Assembly: GCF_000708715.2 (NCBI RefSeq)
Contig: NZ_JENB01000016.1
Location: 1 to 64,000 of the forward strand
From: Pseudomonas putida W15Oct28
GTDB lineage: Bacteria > Pseudomonadota > Gammaproteobacteria > Pseudomonadales > Pseudomonadaceae
Length of the DNA stretch: 64,000 nucleotides
Direction of reading: 5' to 3'
Positions 35,331 through 42,785 of this stretch are shown in pieces (position 1 is the first letter of the stretch; each line of letters opens with the position of its first letter). Below the pieces are notes generated by a model. The model was not told the origin of the DNA. It did no database searches and worked only from the letters and a program-made list of their open reading frames with translations. The translations under genes were made by a program, and so were the position numbers.

Positions 35331-35498
35331 TCAGCGCGGGCCGCCGCCCTGATGGCCGCCAAAGCCACCACCGCCACCACCGTGGCCACCACCACCATGA
35401 CCACCGCCACCACCCGGCGGCATGAACATCCAGCAACCCGACAAGGCGGATACCAGCGCCGCAACCAGGGCTGCGCGGAAAAGGTGTTTCGACTTCAT
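35331..35498 (-). CDS. Small Gly/His-rich lipoprotein
   Basis: The 55-residue product begins MKSKHLFRAALVAALVSALS followed by a lipobox ending at Cys22 (SALSGC). The mature part is almost only Gly and His (runs of GGGGG and HGGGGH), ending QGGGPR. Lipid attachment would place it in the outer or inner membrane facing the periplasm. The His-rich, flexible tail could bind metals. GGAG lies seven bases before ATG 35498. It diverges from the MetY-type gene. Function is unknown. Confidence 0.7.
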   Translation of the reverse strand: MKSKHLFRAALVAALVSALSGCWMFMPPGGGGGHGGGGHGGGGGGFGGHQGGGPR

Positions 35499-35730
35499 TG
35501 GAACGCTCCACAAGGCTAGATCTGCTGCCCGCCGTTGGCCGGTCCGGCAGCGGGCGGATTCTAGAGCTGCGGTGTGATGGCACAGGGAAACTTTGCATAT
35601 CTTTACAATCGGCACAGGCGACATTGACTTTGCAACGCCGCTCAATCGCCGCCGCCACGACGTCCTTGACCCTCGCCCTCCCACCGCCGCATGCTCGAAC
35701 GCTTCCACCCCACGCTCAAGGAACGATTGC

Positions 35731-37008
35731 ATGAAGCTGGAAACTCTCGCCATCCACGCGGGCTTCAGCCCCGACCCGACCACCAAGGCGGTGGCCGTAC
35801 CGATCTACCAGACCACCTCGTTCGCCTTCGACGACACCCAGCACGGCGCCGATCTGTTCGACCTGAAAGTGGCCGGCAACATCTACTCGCGCATCATGAA
35901 CCCTACCAACGATGTGCTCGAAAAGCGCATGGCCGCCCTCGAAGGCGGGGTCGGCGCGCTGGCGGTGGCGTCGGGCATGGCGGCCATCACCTACGCCATC
36001 CAGACCGTTGCCGAGGCCGGCGACAACATTGTCTCGGTGGCCAAGCTGTACGGCGGCACCTACAACCTGCTGGCCCACACCCTGCCGCGCATGGGCATTC
36101 AAACCCGCTTCGCCGCCCATGACGACATCGCCGCGCTCGAAGCGTTGATCGATGAGCGCACCAAGGCGGTGTTCTGCGAATCCATCGGCAACCCCGCCGG
36201 GAACATTGTCGATATCGCCGCACTGGCCGAAGCCGCCCACCGGCACGGTGTGCCGCTGATCGTCGACAACACCGTGGCCACCCCGGTGCTGTGTCGCCCC
36301 TTCGAGCATGGCGCGGACATCGTCGTGCACTCGCTGACCAAGTACATCGGCGGCCACGGCACCAGCATCGGCGGCATCGTCATCGACTCCGGCACGTTCC
36401 CCTGGGCCGACAACAAGGAACGTTTCGCCCTGCTCAACACCCCCGACCCGTCCTACCACGGCGTCACCTACACCGAAGCCTTCGGCCCCGCCGCCTTCAT
36501 TGGCCGCTGCCGCGTGGTGCCGTTGCGCAACACGGGCGCCGCGCTGTCGCCGTTCAACGCCTTCCTGATCCTGCAAGGCCTGGAAACCCTGGCCCTGCGC
36601 ATGGAGCGCCACACCGAGAACGCGCTGAAAGTCGCCCACTACCTGCAAGCCCACGAGCAGGTGGCTTGGGTGAAGTACGCCGGGCTGCCCGACCACCCCG
36701 AGCATGAACTGGCCCAGCGCTACACCGGCGGCAAGCCGGCGTCGATCCTGTCGTTCGGCATCAAGGGCGGCCAAGCTGGCGGTGCGCGCTTCATCGATGC
36801 GTTGCAACTGGTGGTGCGCCTGGTGAACATCGGCGACGCCAAGTCACTGGCCTGCCACCCCGCCTCCACCACCCACCGCCAGCTCAACGACGAGGAACTG
36901 GAAAAGGCCGGCGTGCCGCGGGACATGGTGCGCCTGTCGATCGGCATCGAGCACAGCGACGACATCATCGCCGACCTGGCCCAGGCCCTGGAGGCCAGCC
37001 GCGGGTGA
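35731..37008 (+). CDS. metY: O-acetylhomoserine/O-acetylserine sulfhydrylase
   Basis: The 425-residue PLP enzyme of the Cys/Met-metabolism family makes homocysteine from O-acetylhomoserine and sulfide, or takes part in methanethiol assimilation. MKLETLAIHAGFSPDPTTKA opens the protein. The PLP phosphate and ring contacts lie in GNIYSRIMNPT and LIVDNTVATPVLCRP, and the Schiff-base Lys is in VVHSLTKYIGGHGTSIGG. The C-terminus has HPASTTHRQL and MVRLSIGIEHSDDIIADL. AAGGAA stands seven bases before ATG 35731; the longer frame has no ribosome site. Length and motifs separate it from MetB/MetC. Confidence 0.92.
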   Translation: MKLETLAIHAGFSPDPTTKAVAVPIYQTTSFAFDDTQHGADLFDLKVAGNIYSRIMNPTNDVLEKRMAALEGGVGALAVASGMAAITYAIQTVAEAGDNIVSVAKLYGGTYNLLAHTLPRMGIQTRFAAHDDIAALEALIDERTKAVFCESIGNPAGNIVDIAALAEAAHRHGVPLIVDNTVATPVLCRPFEHGADIVVHSLTKYIGGHGTSIGGIVIDSGTFPWADNKERFALLNTPDPSYHGVTYTEAFGPAAFIGRCRVVPLRNTGAALSPFNAFLILQGLETLALRMERHTENALKVAHYLQAHEQVAWVKYAGLPDHPEHELAQRYTGGKPASILSFGIKGGQAGGARFIDALQLVVRLVNIGDAKSLACHPASTTHRQLNDEELEKAGVPRDMVRLSIGIEHSDDIIADLAQALEASRG

Positions 37009-37072
37009 TTCATCCGCGCCCCACCCAATGCCGACGGCGGGCGCACAGTTATCTAGCCTGGATACACCTGCA

Positions 37073-37837
37073 ATGACGCTGTTCTACCTGAAACTCATCG
37101 TCACGCCCCTGCTGATGTGGGCCATCTCCCTCGCCTCGCGGCGCTGGGGCGGTTTGCTGGGTGGGTTGCTGTCCGGCCTGCCGATCACCTCGGCGCTGGT
37201 GATGACCTTTTTGTGCCTGGAACAGGGCACGGCCTTCGCCTTGGGCGCGATACCCGGCGCACTGGGCGGCTTGGCGGCAGTGCAGGCCACCTATACCTTC
37301 TACCTGTTGGCCACGCGCAGGCTCGGCATCGCCGCGGCCGTGCTGCTGGCATTGCTGTTCTATGGCGCGGCCGCCTATGCGTTTACTCACTGGGGCAACC
37401 TGTACCTGTCGATTGCCGCGACGCTGCTGCTGATCGGCGTGCTGATTCGCGCCAGCGGCCGTGAGCCCAAACCCGACACTCTGGCCCGCCCCCGTCAGCG
37501 GTTTTGGGAGATCCCCCTGCGCATGGTGTCTGCCACTTGCCTGCTGATGGTCATCACCAGCCTGGCGAGTTGGTTGGGCCCGGCAACCAGCGGGATGCTC
37601 GCGCCGATACCGGTGATTGCCTGGCCGCTGGTGGTGTTCGCCCATGTGCAGAATGGCCGGGCCGGGATGGCGGCGATGGTGCGGGGTAATGCGATTGGGG
37701 CGGTGGGGGTGGTCGCGTTTTATCTGGTTTTGGCGGGGCTGCTCGAAGTGTGGGGCGTCGGCCTGACTATCGGGCTGGCCATGCTTTGCGCCGTGGTGCT
37801 GACCGTTGGGCTGGCTACCGTATTACGACGGCGTTGA
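37073..37837 (+). CDS. Multi-pass inner-membrane protein, unknown
   Basis: The 254-residue hydrophobic product has about eight membrane helices. The first third has Gly-rich motifs (GGLLGGLLSGLPITSALVMT) and a short basic loop follows RASGREPKPDTLARPRQRF. The C-terminal half repeats the pattern with GPATSGMLAPIPVIAWPLVV, suggesting two similar halves. No transporter signature is recognised. ATG at 37073 is the first start after the metY stop that leaves the first helix intact, although no strong ribosome site is seen. It may be co-transcribed with metY, 64 bases upstream. Confidence 0.75.
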   Translation: MTLFYLKLIVTPLLMWAISLASRRWGGLLGGLLSGLPITSALVMTFLCLEQGTAFALGAIPGALGGLAAVQATYTFYLLATRRLGIAAAVLLALLFYGAAAYAFTHWGNLYLSIAATLLLIGVLIRASGREPKPDTLARPRQRFWEIPLRMVSATCLLMVITSLASWLGPATSGMLAPIPVIAWPLVVFAHVQNGRAGMAAMVRGNAIGAVGVVAFYLVLAGLLEVWGVGLTIGLAMLCAVVLTVGLATVLRRR

Positions 37838-37859
37838 TGCGCCAGTGGGGCTGCTGCGC

Positions 37860-38015
37860 AGCCCATCGCAGGCAAGCCAGCTCCCACAGGGGCGGTGTAA
37901 CGTCTGAGCCTGGCGCCATACCTGTGAGAGCGAGCTTGCCCGCGAACGCCGGCGCAGCCGGTGCCATACTCCGCGCAGGATGCTTCGCGGGTAAACCCGC
38001 TCCCACAGTGGCCGT
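37860..38015. repeat. REP elements
   Basis: Inverted REP copies (gagcgagcttgcccgcgaac and cttcgcgggtaaacccgctc) flank a small stem (gccggcgcagccggt) between the membrane protein and the acetyltransferase gene. Confidence 0.85.
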
Positions 38016-38041
38016 GCCAGATCAATGAATTGAGGTAACCC

Positions 38042-38500
38042 ATGGAGTATCAGATTCGCAGGGCGCGACCAGAGGATGCTGCGGGTATTAGCCGAGTGAT
38101 CATCGCCGCCCTGCGCAAGACAAATGCAGCGGACTACGATGCCGCGACCATTGCCAGGGTCGAGCAGTCGTTCAGCGAAGCGGGAATTGTTGGCCTGCTG
38201 GGTAAACGCCTGATCTTCGTTGCGGCTGATCACGATGAGGTCATGGCGACTGCCAGCCTTGAAGATGATGTAGTCAGAAGCGTGTTCGTCGCCCCCGAGT
38301 ATCAGCGGTCAGGTATCGGCGAGCAGTTGATGCTTACAGTCGAGAACGAGGCGCTTGTGCGGGGTTCGCAACGGTTACAAGTACCCTCTTCGATTACGGC
38401 GCAGGGTTTCTATACGCGCTTGGGGTATCGCAAAGTGCGGGATGAATTCCATGGGGATGAACGCACGATCATCATGGAGAAACGGCTGAGTCAGTCGTAA
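38042..38500 (+). CDS. GNAT-family N-acetyltransferase
   Basis: The 152-residue product has the GNAT layout: IRRARPEDAAGISRVI at the N-terminus, the beta4 strand VVRSVFVAPEYQRSGIGEQL with the pyrophosphate-binding motif QRSGIG, and ITAQGFYTRLGYRKVRDE near the end. It transfers an acetyl group from acetyl-CoA to an amine. The substrate cannot be inferred; the immediate neighbours are REP elements and an unrelated acidic protein, so no operon partner helps. Confidence 0.88.
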   Translation: MEYQIRRARPEDAAGISRVIIAALRKTNAADYDAATIARVEQSFSEAGIVGLLGKRLIFVAADHDEVMATASLEDDVVRSVFVAPEYQRSGIGEQLMLTVENEALVRGSQRLQVPSSITAQGFYTRLGYRKVRDEFHGDERTIIMEKRLSQS

Positions 38501-38558
38501 TGATTGCACTTGGGCGCTGTGTGCGTGGCAGCGCCCCGTGCAATGGGCAACCGCTGCG

Positions 38559-38918
38559 TCAGCGAGGTTCAGGATGCTCGGCGGAGACCGAATTATTGGC
38601 ATCCACATCGTTCATCTCTTCCTCGATTGGGCCGTCATCGTCTGCCGGTAACGGTAGCTCCCCTTCCCGGGTGCCGGCTTCCCCATCTGGCATGGCAGCC
38701 TCATTGTCCAGTTCGGTTTGACCGTCCTGGCCTGAACCGGGGTTGCCAGGAGGCGGGTCCCAATCGACGGGACGCTTTTCGGACCACGCCTCACCGGCGC
38801 CTTGTTTGGGCTCGGACTCGGTTTGCTCAAGCCCGGAGCCTGTACCTGCTCCGGTGTCAGGGGTGGTTTCTTCAGGGCCCGAATACGGGGCATCCGGGCC
38901 GTTGTGGTCGATTGCCAT
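38559..38918 (-). CDS. Acidic, disordered hypothetical protein
   Basis: The 119-residue product is dominated by Glu, Asp, Gly, Pro and Ser with almost no hydrophobic segments (for example MAIDHNGPDAPYSGPEETTP and LPLPADDDGPIEEEMNDVDA). It is probably unstructured and strongly acidic. ATG at 38918 is preferred over two upstream ATGs because GGAG lies eight bases before it. It converges on the acetyltransferase gene. No domain is recognised. Confidence 0.65.
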   Translation of the reverse strand: MAIDHNGPDAPYSGPEETTPDTGAGTGSGLEQTESEPKQGAGEAWSEKRPVDWDPPPGNPGSGQDGQTELDNEAAMPDGEAGTREGELPLPADDDGPIEEEMNDVDANNSVSAEHPEPR

Positions 38919-39036
38919 GGTCATTCTCCGGTTTGGCGCCGCGAGTGTGCGCATAAACTTCAGAGCTGGCGTGTCGGGCTAGAGTGCCGGGGGAGTGACG
39001 GGTGGCGCGAATAGCCGGGGCATTCAAACAAAGGGT

Positions 39037-39054
39037 TGTCCCCTTAAGGGGACA
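39037..39054. promoter_or_regulatory. Perfect 18-base palindrome upstream of monooxygenase
   Basis: TGTCCCCTTAAGGGGACA is a complete palindrome, 72 bases before the proposed monooxygenase start. It could be an operator for the monooxygenase-DUF2783-MFS operon. As RNA it could also form a stem, but no T-run follows. Confidence 0.5.
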
Positions 39055-39125
39055 TCGCTCATAGCCGCCTGAAGTAGAGTCACTTGCACACCTGAAAAGC
39101 TACAAAAATAAGGATGTGCACCGCC

Positions 39126-40826
39126 ATGCATCAGCCCCACAGCGAGCCTCGCCGCTCCCTCTATTTCAACTATCAAGTCTTCCCCGCCCACACCGCAAGC
39201 GTCGGCGCCGCCCGCCCGGAACGCAAACCCGTAGTGGTGGTAGGCGCTGGCCCGATCGGCCTGACCACAGCACTGGACCTCGCCCGTCATGGCATAGCCT
39301 GCGTGGTGCTGGCAGCGGAACGGCAAGTGAGCGAGGGCAGCCGGGCGATCGTGTTCACCCGCCGCTCGATGGAAATCCTGCAGCAAGTAGGCGTCGCCGA
39401 CCGGGTCTGCGAGCTCGGCTTACCGTGGAGCTGTGGTAATTCGTTCTACCGCAACCAGCGGGTGTTTCGAATGGAAAACCCACACGACCCAGACGACCGC
39501 TACGCACCCATGACCAACCTGCAACAGCCTTGCCTGGAGCAGTTTCTGGTCGAGGCCGCCGAGGCCCACCCGTTGGTGGAACTACGATGGGGCAACCGGG
39601 TGACGGACCTGGCCCAGCATGACGACTTCGCCCGGCTGAGCATTGATACCCCCGCCGGCAGCTATGAGCTGGACGCTGACTGGGTAGTAGCGGCTGACGG
39701 GGCCCGCTCGACACTGCGCACACTGCTGGACCTGAAACTGGAAGGTACCGCCTACGAAGGCCGCTTCGTGATCGCCGATATCAAGATTGACCTGGGCCTG
39801 CCCACCGAGCGCCTGGCCTACTTCGACCCTGCCTGGAACCCGGGCAACACCGTATTGATGCACCGTGAACCGGGTGATATCTGGCGCATCGACTACCAAC
39901 TGCCCGAAAACGAAACCCCGGAACAGGCGCTGCAACCGGAGTCACTGCGCGCACGCATCAATGCCCAGCTACACATGCTTGGCGTTGAAGACCCACAATG
40001 GGAAATGGACTGGAGTTCGGTCTATTCGGCCCGCGCGCTGACCCTGCCGAATTACATCCACAAGCGCGTGATTTTCGCCGGGGACGCGGCACACCTGTTG
40101 CCGATTTTCGGCGTGCGTGGCGCCAATACCGGGTTCCAGGATTGCCATGATCTGGTGTGGAAACTGGCCCTCACCCTGAAGGGTTTGGCAGGCCCCAAGC
40201 TGCTGCCGTCCTATTCCGCAGAACGCGTCAGCGCGGCGCGGGAGATCATCAGCGAGGCCGGCAAGAGCACCCGGTTCATGGCGCCACCCACTGCGGGTTA
40301 CCGCCTGGTACGCGACGCGGTGTTGTCGCTGTCGCTGACCCAGGCGTTCGTCCGCCCGTTGTACCACTGGCGCACTTCGCGGCCACATGACTACGCGGAC
40401 TCGGTGCTCAACTGTGCAACTGACGACAATGAGCGTTTCACGGCCGGCCCGCGCAACGGCGCCCCGCTGCTGAACGTTCGGCTGGCCGAAGACGACTACC
40501 TCTTCGACCATCTGGGTGCCTGCTTCTACCTGCTCTTTTTCACTGAGAGTGACTGCATCCCAAGTGACATGGTCAAGCAGGCGAATACCATTCTCAGCAG
40601 CGGCGTGCCCTTGCAGATCATCGCGATTGCGCAAAACGCCCAGGCCACCATCAGCGGTGCAGACCAATTGATCGACGACACCACCGGCCGTATCGCTACC
40701 AAATATGGCATCACCCGCAATGGCGCCTACCTGGTGCGCCCGGACCAGCACATCTGCGCCCGCTGGCTGCAGGTATCGGCCGCACAACTGCAATCCGCCA
40801 TCGACACTGCCCTGGGCAAGCACTGA
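39126..40826 (+). CDS. FAD-dependent aromatic monooxygenase, MhpA/PheA-like
   Basis: This 566-residue class A flavin hydroxylase has the dinucleotide motif VVVVGAGPIGLTTALDLARH near the N-terminus, the central DG motif DWVVAADGARSTLRTLLDL, and the FAD-ribityl GD motif RVIFAGDAAHLLPIFGVRGA with NTGFQDCHDLVWKLA. It resembles 3-(3-hydroxyphenyl)propionate hydroxylase and related ring hydroxylases. ATG 39126 is chosen because the AGGA upstream is too close to the ATG at 39114. A DUF2783 protein follows after 11 bases and an MFS carrier follows that, so import and hydroxylation of an aromatic acid are probably coupled. The substrate is unknown. Confidence 0.85.
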   Translation: MHQPHSEPRRSLYFNYQVFPAHTASVGAARPERKPVVVVGAGPIGLTTALDLARHGIACVVLAAERQVSEGSRAIVFTRRSMEILQQVGVADRVCELGLPWSCGNSFYRNQRVFRMENPHDPDDRYAPMTNLQQPCLEQFLVEAAEAHPLVELRWGNRVTDLAQHDDFARLSIDTPAGSYELDADWVVAADGARSTLRTLLDLKLEGTAYEGRFVIADIKIDLGLPTERLAYFDPAWNPGNTVLMHREPGDIWRIDYQLPENETPEQALQPESLRARINAQLHMLGVEDPQWEMDWSSVYSARALTLPNYIHKRVIFAGDAAHLLPIFGVRGANTGFQDCHDLVWKLALTLKGLAGPKLLPSYSAERVSAAREIISEAGKSTRFMAPPTAGYRLVRDAVLSLSLTQAFVRPLYHWRTSRPHDYADSVLNCATDDNERFTAGPRNGAPLLNVRLAEDDYLFDHLGACFYLLFFTESDCIPSDMVKQANTILSSGVPLQIIAIAQNAQATISGADQLIDDTTGRIATKYGITRNGAYLVRPDQHICARWLQVSAAQLQSAIDTALGKH

Positions 40827-40837
40827 GAGGAAGCGCC

Positions 40838-41020
40838 ATGAATACCCTGACCGCAGCAGACCTGGAAGTGGTTTACGACGTACTGGCAGACGCTTTGGAC
40901 CACGCCACACCGGCCAAGGCCGAGCTGTTTCTGACCAAGCTTGCGCTGCTCAGCGCCCATGCACTCGGCGATGCCCAGGCCTTCACCGAACTTGCCCAGT
41001 CGGCGCTACAAGACCTTTAG
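40838..41020 (+). CDS. DUF2783 small protein
   Basis: The 60-residue helical product MNTLTAADLEVVYDVLADAL... with AELFLTKLALLSAHALGD matches the DUF2783 family, small proteins commonly found immediately downstream of flavin aromatic monooxygenases. It starts 11 bases after the monooxygenase stop and has GAGGAAG upstream. A stabilising or electron-transfer-related accessory role is assumed in the absence of data. Confidence 0.8.
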   Translation: MNTLTAADLEVVYDVLADALDHATPAKAELFLTKLALLSAHALGDAQAFTELAQSALQDL

Positions 41021-41063
41021 TACCTGCACTTGCCAAAGCACCGGAGCCGGTGCCGCTGAAACC

Positions 41064-41071
41064 AATAATAA
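41064..41071 (+). promoter_or_regulatory. CA motif in MFS leader
   Basis: AATAATAA, 12 bases before the MFS start, matches the AAnAAnAA pattern bound by Hfq with Crc in pseudomonads and would put the carrier under catabolite repression. Confidence 0.45.
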
Positions 41072-41083
41072 TCAGGCGCCCAC

Positions 41084-42367
41084 ATGCATCAGAACACTGC
41101 CCCCATTACAACGATAAAAACAGCCAGTAGCCCCCAGCAGGAGGTGATGCGCAAAGTGTCCAGGCGCCTGCTCGGTTTTCTGTTCCTGTGCTTTGTGCTG
41201 TCGTTTCTCGACCGGATCAACATCGGCTTTGCCGGCCTGACCATGATGGGCGACCTGGGCCTGAGCAGTACCCAGTTCGGCATGGCCACCACGCTGTTCT
41301 ACATCGCCTATATCGCCTGTGGTATCCCCAGCAACATGGCCTTGGCCAGGGTGGGTGCACGCAAATGGATCGGCAGCCTGATGATCGCCTGGGGGCTGGC
41401 TTCGACCGCGACCCTGTTCGCGACCGATGCCAGCAGCCTGTACCTGCTGCGGATTCTGGTGGGTATTACTGAAGCCGGCTTTCTGCCCGGCGTGCTGCTG
41501 TACCTGACGTTCTGGTTTCCGGCGGCCTACCGGGCACGCGCCAACGCCCTGTTCATGATCGCGATGCCGTTTACCGCAGGCTTCGGGTCGGCGCTCTCGG
41601 GGCTGATACTGGGCCTGGATGGCGTGTGGGGCTTGCGCGGCTGGCAGTGGTTGTTCCTGCTTGAAGGCATGCCTTCGGTGATCATGGGCTTTGTGGTGTT
41701 CGGCTACCTCAACGACACGCCGCAGCAGGCCCGCTGGCTGAGCCCCGAAGACAAGCAACATCTGCAACATGCCCTGGCCGCAGACAACCCGCCATCAACC
41801 CGCACAGCAGAGGATGAGCCCGGCAGCCTGCTGCGCGAAATGCTCTCGCCCACCGTGCTGATGTTCAGCCTGGTGTACTTCTGCCTGGTCAACACGCTGG
41901 CGATGATCGCCGTGTGGACACCGCTGATCATCAAGAGCATCAGTGCCGCCGACAGCAGTAACACCACCATTGGCTTTCTGGCGATGATTCCGCAGGTGTG
42001 CACCATCATCGGCATGGTGGTGTGGGGGCTGCACTCCGACCGCAGCCAGGAACGCAAATGGCACCTGGTGCTGCCCATGCTGATGGCCGCTGCCGGCTGG
42101 ATGTTTACTGCCTATGCCAGTAACCCGATGGTGCAACTGTGCGGCATCTGCATGGCCGCCACGGGCTCGTACACCGCCATGTCGATTTTCTGGACTACCC
42201 CGGACCAGGCGCTGACGTTCAGGGCCCGGGCCATTGGCATTGCGGTGATCAATGCGGTCGGCAACATCGGGTCGGCGCTGAACCCGCTGGTGGTGGGCGC
42301 ATTGTTGACCTTCATGCTGCCCCTGCCCTCGCCCACATCGATTTCAAAGCATGCACAAAAGCTGTAG
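41084..42367 (+). CDS. MFS transporter (ACS family), C-terminus apparently shortened
   Basis: The 427-residue anion:cation symporter-type carrier has FLDRINIGFAGLTMMGDLGL in helix 1, GARKWIGSLMIAWGLASTAT, and RILVGITEAGFLPGVLLYLT, all typical of the tartrate/phenylacetate/phthalate transporter branch. It probably imports the substrate of the adjacent monooxygenase. After NAVGNIGSALNPLVVGALL the sequence jumps to TFMLPLPSPTSISKHAQKL and ends. Normal members have one more loop and a twelfth helix here, so an internal deletion of about 25 residues is suspected. Helices 1-11 look intact. Confidence 0.8.
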   Translation: MHQNTAPITTIKTASSPQQEVMRKVSRRLLGFLFLCFVLSFLDRINIGFAGLTMMGDLGLSSTQFGMATTLFYIAYIACGIPSNMALARVGARKWIGSLMIAWGLASTATLFATDASSLYLLRILVGITEAGFLPGVLLYLTFWFPAAYRARANALFMIAMPFTAGFGSALSGLILGLDGVWGLRGWQWLFLLEGMPSVIMGFVVFGYLNDTPQQARWLSPEDKQHLQHALAADNPPSTRTAEDEPGSLLREMLSPTVLMFSLVYFCLVNTLAMIAVWTPLIIKSISAADSSNTTIGFLAMIPQVCTIIGMVVWGLHSDRSQERKWHLVLPMLMAAAGWMFTAYASNPMVQLCGICMAATGSYTAMSIFWTTPDQALTFRARAIGIAVINAVGNIGSALNPLVVGALLTFMLPLPSPTSISKHAQKL

Positions 42368-42404
42368 CCGACGGCTCGACGCCGCGATAAACCCGAGCCT
42401 TGCG

Positions 42405-42665
42405 CAGCACCTGTGGGAGCGGGCAAGCCCGCGAAGAATCCAACGCGGTGGATGGCACCGGCGTTGCCGGTGTTCGCGGGCACGCCCGCTCCCACAGTGA
42501 TCGCGCCAGCTTTTGTTTTTTGTGGAAGACTGTTGCTCCCACTGGTATGACGCAAGCCTGAAGCCGGCGCAGTACCTGTGGGAGCGGGCAAGCCCGCGAA
42601 GAATACGACGCGGTGGATGGCACCGGCGCTGCCGGTGTTCGCGGGCGCGCCCGCTCCCAGAAGCC
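42405..42665. repeat. Two REP pairs
   Basis: Two inverted REP pairs (gtgggagcgggcaagcccgc ... gcgggcacgcccgctcccac) each enclose a ccaccg...ggcaccggcg stem, at about 42412-42500 and 42579-42660, with a 78-base spacer. They fill most of the 418-base gap between the MFS and the type VI effector gene. A short frame from ATG 42757 ends after nine codons and is not considered a gene. Confidence 0.9.
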
Positions 42666-42785
42666 TGCACATGACTCGAGAGCTCGTGAGGGGACAGTTG
42701 TGTGATTGTCCAGTGGCTCATTTAGAGACGTTTCCTACAAGGTTTTAGGACGCCCCATGAACCTCCGGCAAGCGATTCCTCGTTA

